From assembly GCA_034620365.1 (NCBI GenBank), contig JAQGEQ010000270.1, positions 310,001-374,000 on the forward strand: a DNA stretch of 64,000 nucleotides, written 5' to 3'. Both the position numbers and the translations under genes were made by a program. The notes below the pieces were generated by a model, which saw nothing but the letters and a program-made list of their open reading frames with translations, had not been told where the DNA came from and ran no database searches. This document shows positions 25,092-35,909 of the stretch, piece after piece. Within the stretch, counting starts at the first letter, position 1. The number at the start of each line of letters is the position of its first letter. The DNA comes from Pegea sp. RAD2-039. Lineage: Eukaryota > Chordata > Thaliacea > Salpida > Salpidae.

Positions 25092-28000
25092 ATGTCTAAA
25101 CGAAAAGAGGTCGCTTTACAGGTAAATATACTCACCCAAAAAATTATCAATATTCTTAAAAAATTATTTACTTTTCAAGGAAATTATTGCAAGTCAAGAA
25201 GAATGGGAAGAAATTATGGGATTGGAGAAGTTATATGGTAAGTTGAATTTCTCTTTAACTTCAATTTAATTAGTGATATCTAACAGTGGTTGATGCTCAT
25301 TCAAACTGGTGTGGTTCTTGTACTTCTATAGTTGGTGTACTCAAACGTCTTCGAAATGAACTTGGTGATGACTTGCTACGTTTTGCATGTGTAAGATAAC
25401 ACAGTTTTAATAAAGTCGATTTTGATGAATTTACTTTCAAAACCATATGACTAATTAGTGATTAATTTTTTGGTTAATGGATTTTTCTATTCAATTACAG
25501 GCAGATGTCGATAAGATAGATTCATTACAAAAGTTTCGTGGAAAATGTGAACCAAATTTTCTTATTTATGGAGTGAGTAACGACATTTGTTTGGTTTGAT
25601 AGTTTGAAGAAGTCTTCTTTTAAAATATTGTTTTGATGATGTTGAAATTTACAGTGTGGTAATCTTGTTGCTTCAGTTAGAGGCTGTAATGCTCCTTTAT
25701 TGCAATCTACAATTGTCACTTCTTTAGAAAATGAGCATAAAGTTCTAGAAGGAAAATCAGAACGTGTTACGGTAATACTTTTTAGTAATTATTACTCAAT
25801 TCATGTTTCTAAAAATCATTTTTTGAGTTACACTCTGTCAAATTTTCACCTTTTAAGTATTAAATTTTAAAATTTAGGTTTTTGGTATTACATTCTATTT
25901 ATAACATATTAGCTCTGGCATTTGTATAACTTTGACTTCAAAGATAAAAACGTGAAAGTAATTATGAGTTATCAGTCTTTTTGATTGACTAAGGTTCTTG
26001 TATCCTTTCAAATCAAGCTTAAAAGCATAAAAGTAAACGTGAAAGATTTTGGTGAAAGTAAAAAATCTAAATCGGAAATACGTAACATATTTCAATGTTG
26101 AAATTGTTCTACCATTTAATTGAAAATGCCATCTTATTACAAACTTTAGCTGTTAATACTTGTGTGGAAATTTCAACTTTTGGTATATTCATCAACATGT
26201 CAACATTCTATTTCAATTATTCATCAATTCTTTATTATGTTTTCTGGTTTCATTTGATGATCATCAACTACTTCTATTTAAAATCTTATTCTTGTTTAGA
26301 TTGAAGAAAATATCAAAGGTAGTGAACCAGATATTGATAGTGATGAAAGTGACAGTGAAAGTGATGAAGATGAGGTTCAACAAGAAACTTGTAAGTATCA
26401 TTTCTATTTTGATCCCAAAAATATTTTTCTATTCTCATCACCAAAATGATCTTCAGTTTTTCCCGGCCAAATTTCTTTTTTTTTTCAGTAAAAAAACAGT
26501 TAACAATCGCTGTGATTAAGCCTGACGTTGTCGCAAATGAACAAACTATTGAAGTCATAAAAAAAGTAAGCTGCTAAACTTGTTAAGATTTTAACATTGT
26601 CATCTATTTCAATTCTCATAACAATAATTCCTCATTCAAATCTAATTCAAGCTCAATTCAATTCTTCAACGCAATTATTTGTTTAAATGTTAAGTTTGAA
26701 TGCGCAAACTACCTGATGTTGTTTACAACAGATACAAGAAGCTGATATCGAGATAGTTGATGAAATGGAAATTGTTTTAACAGAAGATGAAGCAAAAGAA
26801 TTATATCAAGATAAAAGTGAAGAGGTCATCTTCTTACCTACTTGCTTACTTGCTCTGTTTTTACCTTTTCTATTTTTAGACTTATTTTGACGATCTTATA
26901 AAATATATGACCAGTGGACCATGTAGAGTGCTAGCTCTGACAAAAGGAGAAACTGGGCAGGGTGTTGTTGAGTTATGGCGCGAAATCATTGGACCCTTTG
27001 ACGCTGCAGTAGCTAAAGAAAATAGTCCGAACAGGTAAGCAACTATTTTCTACTTTTAGCCATAAATTCTTGAAGTTCCAATAAAATTTGACTACATTGA
27101 TACAAAAGAATATTGAAAATTGATTTTGAATACATAAAAAGATAAATTCAAGCTTTTTTTTGACCATTTTTAAAACTGATTTTACTTTTTGCATGTTACA
27201 ATTTGATAGAGTCAACTTGCTTGCAACTTCTTCACTTCTTGAATTATGATATAAACAATTCTTCATACAATTGAAGTTTAATCTGATTTTCTTCATTTTT
27301 CAAGTTTGCGTGCCTTGTATGGGACTGATGCTGCTGTGAATGGTATTCACGGCTCCTCTTCTACTGAAGAAGCGATGAGAGAGCTTGCTTTCTTCTTCCC
27401 TGATGTAGATATTCCCACTTACCAGTCTAAGACCCACATTTCAAGGTGGGAACATTTACATCTTAGGAGAATTGAGATATAATTTCAAATATTTCAGACC
27501 TATGAGTGGCCGGCTCCGTAGACAAGCAAAGAAGAGACTTCAGCGGACGTTAGCGATTATAAGACCAGATGCCTTGCGCCACCACAAGGGTTTGTAGAAT
27601 TTGTTTAATGGTTGATTCAATTGATGAGAAATTCTGATCTTATGAGATTCAATTTGTGAATTAAAACTCCGCAGATGAAATTCTCAAAAAGAATCAATGA
27701 AATGGGAATGGTAATTGCAATGCAAAAGGAGATTGAGTTGACTGAATCGCAAGTAGAAGCGTTTTATCGCGAGCATACGGACCAACCTTACTTTGCTCAA
27801 TTAGTCAAGCAAATGACCTGGTCAGCAGTTCATCACTCAATTGTAGTTTGTAATCAAATTTCAAACCAATATTTGTGATGTAGTGGTCCGATACTCGCGT
27901 TGTGTCTTGCTCATGATGATGCAGTGAGTCATTGGAAAAGTGTCCTCGGACCTAAAGGAGTTGATGAAATTCAAGAAGAACCTGATAGCTTAAGGTAAGG

Positions 28001-31000
28001 TTTAATAGATGTTATTCAAAGCAAGAGCTGAATTCATGTTACAAACTAACTTGTTTTTTTGTCTTTAGAGCGCAGTTTCACGTGGAAAATGCAGAAATCA
28101 ACATGTTACATGGTAGTGATTCACCTGCTAATGCTGAAAACGAGCTACGAGCCTTTTTTGAGTTGGATCAAACTCTAGCTGTAATTAAACCTGAAGCTTA
28201 TGAACAACAAGGTATTGAAGAGATTTGTTTTTATTCGTAGATAAGGTTTCAACCAAATACTTGCGGGTTTAAGATAATACAGGAAGTGAAGATAATAACT
28301 AAACGTTTAGACAACACTAAAAGAAACTTTTATAAAACTTGCTTTGCATCTTGTGTATGTAAATTTCTAACACAATTTAAGTATCTCAATGCTAAAAATG
28401 CTAGTAGAAAAATATTACATTATTTGCACATCACCTGTATTACTTAATATTATCTTTGTGAGATTGAATTAAGATCCAAACATAATTGGCTGCTGATTAT
28501 AAAATAAAGCTTTGCTAAGCGTCAACTAAATTGTGTTGAAAGCTTTACAAAAGAAATTTAGATTGAATAAAAATATTTGACATATGCTATTATACGGACA
28601 TCTGTATTACTGAAAATAATTTTTAGTGACCTATTTAGCGATCGATTTTTTTATTACTTAATATATATCGATAAAAGTTTTATAGAAGAGACCTCTTGAA
28701 AAATAGTTTAGAAGAATTTGGGTGGCATTTTTCTTGGAATAATTTTTAGATTATTGATGTTTTAGTTTCAACTATGTATCTACCAAGGTGTTTTATTTTG
28801 AAGTCATTTTAATGCTGTTTGTCAATCAATAGAGCTCGTGATCAAGAAGTTAGAAGAAGCAGGGTTCATGGTATCTCATCAAAAAAGTATGAATTTAACT
28901 GAAGATATTGTTTCGGAACTTTACAAAAACAAGGTTTGTTTTAAAACTATAATATTAAATGTTTTTCTAAAATAGAATGATATGAAAAAAAAATATGTTT
29001 TTTTGGTTTGTAGCAAGATTCTAACTTCTACCAAGATTTGATTTCTCAAATGACAAAAGGACCTTCATTGATGGTAGTTTTATCTGCTGAGAATTCCATC
29101 AAGAAGTTGAGAAAGCATCTAGGTCCAGTTGATCCGAAACTTGCTAGAAGGAAACAACGCTCCACTTTAAGGTTTGTTGTTGAATGTGTTTGCTGTAGAT
29201 GAAATTGTTTGTTTTCCTACAGAGCGCATTTCGGATATGATATTCTACGTAATGGAGTTCATGCTGTTTCAAATGAAAAAGAAGCAAGAGAAAATATTGA
29301 GTTGTTTTTTGGTGATGCCAAGTTTGATTGGGATGGCTACTTCATGTTGCCCCCTTCAAGTAATCATCGATGACTTTTATTTACAAAAAGAATTCAAAAA
29401 CTTCTTTTATTTATTACTTTCCCGACAGAGAAAGGTGCTCCAAAGGAACTGCCGACGCCTATTCCTCGCTTGCGAGATTTAGCTTCTCCATTAGAATCAG
29501 AATCAGAAAATGAATTTTATGAAGATTTAGATGAAGATGAAGAGGTGGAAGATGAAGGACCTTTAGCTCTACTAAAAAAGCCCGCCGAAGTAGAAGGTTT
29601 GTCAAGTTGATTAAAACTGAATCTAATTATAAGAAAATACTTTTGATGTAATGTAACTACGATCATCACTGATGTAAACTAATTTCATTTTCAACTTTCT
29701 CAGATGGCTTGGAAACTATACAAGAAAACGGTAAGATGAAAAAAGAGTAAAGTCATCATGCTATTCGTCAAACTTCTAATTTTATTTTAACTTATTTTGA
29801 AGATAGTTTTTTTTAACTTTATCGTAATAGATGAGTAATCATATGATCATGCTTTTTATCATCTGATTTATGACTTTTTTAGAGGTGGATAAGGAAGAGA
29901 AGTCTTCAGGTTTGAACTTATTGCTTACATTTTTCAATTTTTTTTCATATTTATATCGTTGTTAAATGGCGTTGTATACTTCAGGAAAGAAAAAGAAGAA
30001 AGGTAAAAAAGCAAAGAAAGCGAACAAAAAGAAAAGTAAAGCAAAAAGTAAAATAAAGAAAGGAAAAAAAGGCAAGAAAGGAAAAAAAGGCAAGAAGGGA
30101 AAAAAGGGAAAAAAAGGCAAGAAAGGAAAGACAAGAGAAAAAAGTCCCAAGAAGTCTTTGACAGAAATTTTAGAAAGTTACCAAAATAGTACAACGAGAG
30201 AGTCGCCCAAGTACCAGTCTACGTCTGTCATCAACAACTACGACAATAAGTCATATGGATATAAATTAAAAGAAAATCAATCAGTATCTAATGATGCAGG
30301 TGTATTAAATAGCACAGAAACTCCGTTACCAGAAACCTTTAAATCAGAGACTGACAATGAGGCTCTTGCTTTTCTAAAGGATATCGAAAAAAATGTGTCT
30401 TCAAATGTAGATGACCCTACTACTGATGTAGATGACCCTGCTACTGATGTAGATGCTCCTACTACTGATGTAGATGCTCGTACTACTGATGTAGATGCTC
30501 CTGCTACTGATGTAGATGCTCCTACTGATGTAGATGCTCCTACTACTGATGTAGACGCTCCTACTGATGTAGATGACCCTGCTACTGATGTAGATGCCCC
30601 TACTACTGATGTAGATGCTCCTGCTACTGATGTAGATGCTTCTACTGATGTAGATGCTCCTACTACTGATGTAGATGCTCCTGCTACTGATGTAGATGCT
30701 CCTGCTACTGATGTAGATGCTCCTGCTACTGATGTAGATGCTCCTGCTACTGATGTAGATGCTCCTACTACTGATGTAGATGCTCCTACTGATGTAGATG
30801 CTCCTACTACTGATGTAGATGCTCCTACTACTGATGTAGATGCCCCTCCTACTGATGTAGATGCTCCTACTACTGATGTAGATGCTCCTACTGATGTAGA
30901 TGGCCCTGCTACTGATGTAGATGCCCCTACTACTGATGTAGATGCTCCTGCTACTGATGTAGATGCTCCTACTGATGTAGATGCTCCTACTACTGATGTA

Positions 31001-32385
31001 GATGCTCCTACTACTGATGTAGATGCTCCTACTACTGATGTAGATGCTCCTACTGATGTAGATGCTCCTACTACTGATGTAGATGCCCCTGCTACTGATG
31101 TAGATGCTCCTACTACTGATGTAGATGCTCCTACTGATGTAGATGCTCCTGCTACTGATGTAGATGCTCCTACTACTGATGTAGATGCTCCTGCTACTGA
31201 TGTAGATGCTCCTACTGATGTAGATGCTCCTACTGATGTAGATGCTCCTACTACTGATGTAGATGCTCCTACTGATGTAGATGACCCTGCTACTGATGTA
31301 GATGCCCCTACTACTGATGTAGATGCTCCTACTACTGATGTAGATGCTCCTACTACTGATGTAGATGCCCCTACTACTGATGTAGATGCTCCTACTACTG
31401 ATGTAGATGCTCCTACTACTGATGTAGATGCTCACTACTGATGTAGATGCTGATGTAGATGCTCCTACTGATGTAGATGCTCCTACTGATGTAGATGCTG
31501 ATGTAGATGCTCCTACTACTGATGTAGATGCTCCTACTGATGTAGATGCCCCTGACTGATGTAGATGCCCCTACTACTGATGTAGATGCTCCTACTACTG
31601 ATGTAGATGCTCCTACTACTGATGTAGATGCCCCTACTACTGATGTAGATGCTCCTACTGATGTAGATGCTCCTACTACTGATGTAGATGCCACTACTAC
31701 TGATGTAGATGCTCCTACTGATGTAGATGCTCCTACTACTGATGTAGATGCTCCTACTACTGATGTAGATGCTCCTACTACTGATGTAGATGCTCCTACT
31801 ACTGATGTAGATGCTCCTACTGATGTAGATGCTCCTACTGATGTAGATGCTCCTACTGATGTAGATGCTGCTACTGATGTAGATGCTCCTACTACTGATG
31901 TAGATGCTCCTACTGATGTAGATGCCCCTACTACTGATGTAGATGCTCCTACTACTGATGTAGATGCTCCTACTGATGTAGATGCTCCTACTGGCTAGCT
32001 CTCCGGAAAAAGTTAGCTCAAATGATGATAATAAAGTGACAGATTTCATTCCTCCAGCTTCTTCGGGCTTAATAAATAAAGTTGCATCAGATATAAGCAG
32101 CTATACATATGAGGAAGATTTTGATTCTGTAGATGATAAAAATTCTTGGCAAGGTATTAAACTACTTAAGGCTATCACGTAGATATGGCTGTGATTAATT
32201 ATCAAAGTTAATTATTTGCAGTGAAAGGTATAAAAATATCAGATAAATCTTCTGAATCAACTGGTAGTGTGTCAGATTTAGATCTACGAAATCACTTAGA
32301 ATCAGAAGCGTCAGCCGGTGAATCGTCAAAGATGTCTGTTAATAGCTCAAACAATGAAGATTCTTCGTGTACTGAGAGTCATTGA
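25092..32385 (+). CDS. NME8: NME8/TXNDC3-type protein: thioredoxin, three NDK domains, repeat-rich tail
   Basis: Twenty-two exons: 25092-25121, 25180-25237, 25287-25390, 25501-25572, 25655-25771, 26300-26390, 26489-26565, 26732-26824, 26880-27034, 27305-27445, 27498-27589, 27675-27820, 27884-27994, 28069-28211, 28833-28933, 29014-29171, 29223-29359, 29429-29596, 29704-29730, 29883-29909, 29985-32153 and 32222-32385; about 1,459 residues if read through. The family (human TXNDC3, sea-urchin dynein IC1) belongs to the outer dynein arm of cilia and sperm tails. Seen: thioredoxin with WCGSC (about 37-41); NDK1 with IAVIKPD and GIHGSSS; NDK2 with LAIIRPDA and MLHGSDS; NDK3 with LAVIKPEA and GVHAVSN, which has lost the HGSDS form. 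Next come an acidic linker, a KKGKKGKK basic segment, the DVDAP array and a Ser/Asp-rich end. Two oddities: one extra A in an A5 run (27686-27690) breaks frame in NDK2, and the array has three apparent indels that net to zero. Confidence 0.9.
29985..30138 (+). other. lysine/glycine-rich basic segment of the NME8-type protein
   Basis: The start of the 2.2 kb exon encodes about 50 residues made almost only of K, G and A (KKGKKGKKGKKGK), built from repeats of about 9-18 purine-rich bases. It makes a strong positive patch just before the negatively charged DVDAP array. Short simple repeats like this expand by replication slippage. Confidence 0.85.
30409..31991 (+). repeat. coding minisatellite, about 80 units of DVDAPT / DVDAPTT
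   Basis: A tandem array of two unit lengths, 18 bases (DVDAPT) and 21 bases (DVDAPTT or DVDAPAT), with consensus GATGTAGATGCTCCTACT plus an optional ACT. Variants include DVDDPAT, DVDGPAT, DVDAST and DVDART. It lies wholly inside one exon. Three places depart from the 3-base period: near 31432 (two bases short), near 31551 (one extra base) and near 31993 (one extra base, at the array's edge). The exon length and both flanks still agree in frame. The antisense strand is also free of stops (IYISSRS repeats) as a by-product. Confidence 0.95.
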
Positions 32386-35300
32386 GAAGTTTGTAAATAA
32401 AAAGATTAGTAACAGTGATAATGTGAGTAAGAGTAAGTAAGCAGAAACATGAAAAGTTGTGATTTTATCAAATTTACAATTTAGGTATCATTTGGGTTAA
32501 ATGTATTTAGTTTTAAGCAGTCTTCAATATTAATAAACATGTTGATACACTTCTCCTATATTTACGAAATTTCTCAAGTAATTTTCTGTTCGTTGAATAA
32601 TCTTTATTTTTTTTCAGAAAAGCTAAGTGACACCGTGAATGAAGAGTCCTAAGTTAGGGCTTAAAAGTAACTGTTCGTATGTTTAGTAGTTTTGTAGAAT
32701 TTAGTGGCACCTTTTTTATATAAGTCTTTCTGTGATTGTTAAATTGATCTACTTACTTACAAGTGATTTCGAAAACCACTGTTATTTTGTTTAGATAAAA
32801 GCTTCATATTACTTGGTGCAAATAAAACGAATGTCAATATGTTTCTGTTGCTTATTCATTTTCTGTTTAGTTGGTCTAAACGCGGTTTAAGCTAAGATAT
32901 CTAAAATCTTTCATTGGGCATCTTTGTGGTAACAGGTAATTAGATCGGTCTAGTTTTATGTCTTGAGGTAATAAAGGATTAATCTAAAACGGTATCAATT
33001 TTGGCTTCTCATCTACGAATATGCTCCGTGGTCGAGAGTGCTAGCGACTCACTTGCTTTATATGATGCACAGTGAAGCAGCTACTGATGTTAACGAGAAA
33101 GATCTTTAAAGATACCCGAATCTTTAGCTTTGTAAACTTAACTAAGTCTGAGTAATTTCATGATTAAAAAACTTTGCTTTAACAACTATTCTAGTCAGAC
33201 AAACTTATTTGTAAACTTAAAAGAATATTTGAAGCTAAGAAAGTAACACCGAAGATTTGCAAGAAACAAATATTTTATGAATACTAGATGCTTTAAGAGA
33301 GTTACAAGGCTCTGATAGCTACAAAATTTTGTTTGTGAGATTTTAGAAGCTTGTAACTGACCTGCTATTTACAATTGGTGATCTGTTGACGACTTGAAAC
33401 AGAATCTCTGTTTAACGTACTTGTTGAGAAAGTTTATGTTTAGCTGTAACGGCCTGACCAAAATCTCTTTAAACCGGTTAGAAATAGAGCAAAAATGGCT
33501 TCCAACATTCTACAATCTTTAAACAGAATTTCAACTGTTGAGCCACTTCAGAATTCAAACTCTTGATATTGTTTCTTTTTACCAATACTCTTTTTAAAAC
33601 TTTTACCTGCTCTGAAAAGAGTAAAGTTTAATTCATTAAAATCACTTCCAGTAATGTTCCTTATAACTATAAAACATAATGTATTGTGCTTTGCACGCAT
33701 GGGTACCAATTCCTTCTTACCGTTGAAGATACGGCATATTGCCCTATAAAACGCTACAAGCTAACGAGTGGGAAAGTATTTTTCCAACTATGTGTAGACA
33801 TGGCCACTGCTCTGTGATAGTTTCGTGAGATACAAAGGCTTTATAGGAGTACTCTCATACAGAAAAACTACAATCCGTTGATTTCGATGTTAACTATCCT
33901 AGGTTACTGGGCTATGTCACCAAGCATCGAACCTAAAAAATGGGGATTAGCTTAGCAAAGGCTGCTATCTACTATAATAAAAGTCTATACGCAACAAGGA
34001 AGCCAGTATAGTTGTCAAGTTCTTTCCATCTACTACTTCGGCCTATAAAACTCAACAACAAAAAAACATAATAATAGTTGAGCTTTTGCTCTATTCAGGA
34101 ATAATCCCCTAATTAAATACAATCTTAATAACATACAACTGTTATAGGTGAATTTAAATAATATTTGCAGCAGACGCTTAAATCATCTTTATTTTAATTT
34201 AGTATAGGTTAAATTGATTTAAATGATATACATTGGATTAGTAAATACACTTTTTGATGGAAATCACAACTGTGCTTTGAAGTTAATCACACACAAAAGT
34301 TTGTAGTGTAGTTTTTACACAGCAGATGAAAAGGATTTATTCCAAAGATCAATAATATAAAAAGGTTTTCAAGAACTTTATTTAAAGGTTATATTAATTG
34401 AATAGCTTAGATGCTTTTATTTCAATAGATGCAACTAAGAGAACGCAAGTCTTAAGAATTTCAAAAACTAAGGTTTTTGCAGGCTGTTACTTGAGAAACA
34501 ATTTTTATAGACCAAGGAATAATTTTAATGGTTGAAAAGTTTTGTTGATCAGATGCTAAATCAAATCATAAAACTTTTTGGAAAAGTTTATATTTCCATC
34601 AAAATTCTAAACAGCTTTAGTAATATTTCCAACAAAGGGCTGCACATAATTAGACTACTAATTGAACAGTTTTTATTATTCATAAGTTTTTTACTTTTAG
34701 TATAATTACCCTTCTAGATTGTTATTTCTTATAAAACAAAATTCATAACATCTATAAATAGATTTAGTACTCAGAAATAACTTTTTTACAACTTTTGCTT
34801 TTCCTTGCGTTGTGGTGTAAGTTTTTTAAACTCCTGTGGAAAAATTTCATCTCTACATTCTTTAAGTGATTACATTTTTATTAGTTTTCTTTATAAACTT
34901 GATAAAATAATTTATAAGTAAACTATAACTGTTTACAAACAATTACTATATGTGAATGTGTAGCATTAAAATCCTCATTTTAGTACACATAAGTTTTAGA
35001 TAAAAACACTTGGTACAAGTTCTCGTTCTCAAATCGATGTAAAATTTCAGTTTATTTAATTGAAAAAGTTTATTTTTGATAATGAAAATTTTAAATACTT
35101 ATTTTAGTATTTAATGATAAATTTATTTAACTTTATTATTGTGTTAAATGGCTCCCTTTAAACTGTTGTTTCAAGGTTAGTGTATAGAAACAAATAATTT
35201 TTAAGTTTAGTTTTGAGTCGATAGTTGTCATTTATTTAATTAAAAAAATTAATTAATCATTATTTGTAAACTGACTTAAGTTTTACTTTAAATATATATT

Positions 35301-35909
35301 TTAAATTTAATCTGCTAATATTTGTTTACAAAGTATTTCTTATTAAAGTATATAATAAAGTATAATTTTTTTGTTAAAATCATTTTATTTTAAACTAATT
35401 TATAACTTTATTTGAGTCTTTAATTACAGATTTTTTTTATTTAAAATATTCAATACTTTTTCTATTAACCATAGTGTTAAAGTATCAAATCATTGATTTA
35501 ATAATAATTTTTTTCTCAAATTTGGTAAGTTATTAACTATCAATTAGAATAAACTTTAATAAAATATAATAGAGAAAATTTATCTAGATGTTTTTTTTTT
35601 GTAATATGCAAGCTTATAAAAGTTAACTGCTAGAATCTATTTTTGTTATAATATTTCTTCATTGATTGACAAATTCAATAAACCTTTTTTCATTTTTTTA
35701 TCTACCTATTCATTTATTATAAATGACTTAGCCAATTTAACTTTGTCAAAAATGTATTATTAAAACTTATTGCATTTTCTTATATAGCTATTTAAGTTAA
35801 AACTTGAAATATCTGGTTAATTTAATAAGTTGACTTAAATAAAATTTGTCAAACAATTATTTTCATATTTTCAAGATTTTGATTATACCTTTTGTTAAGT
35901 TGTTATAAA
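32386..35909. other. intergenic, 3.5 kb, no gene recognised
   Basis: An AATAAA at 32396-32401 just after the NME8 stop is a likely poly(A) signal. 32900-34100 is a little richer in GC than the rest but has no long frame and no recognised element. About 35000-35880 is extremely AT-rich. Confidence 0.5.
33014..33060 (+). other. weak tRNA/SINE-like box A, no box B
   Basis: A stretch reading CCGTGGTCGAGAGTGCTAGC then GACTCACTTGC resembles the head of tRNA-derived elements, but no GGTTCAAAT-like box B follows. It is at best a decayed fragment and may be chance. Confidence 0.15.

Noticed and set aside
26095-26519. Overlapping open frames inside the NME8 gene (26095-26304, 26160-26519)
   Set aside because: They cover intron 5 and an out-of-frame reading of exon 6; the true exon 26300-26390 continues the acidic linker in phase.
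29174-29482. Plus-strand open frame of 102 codons in the NME8 region
   Set aside because: It lies in a different frame over two NME8 exons and the intron between them; the NDK3 frame is the conserved one.
30401-31435. A 344-codon minus-strand open frame (IYISSRS repeats), with relatives at 31416-32049
   Set aside because: It is the exact antisense of the DVDAP array; the repeat unit happens to lack stops on that strand. No splice context or homology.
33014-33060. Possible tRNA gene
   Set aside because: Only a box A-like word; no box B and no cloverleaf. Kept as a weak feature only.
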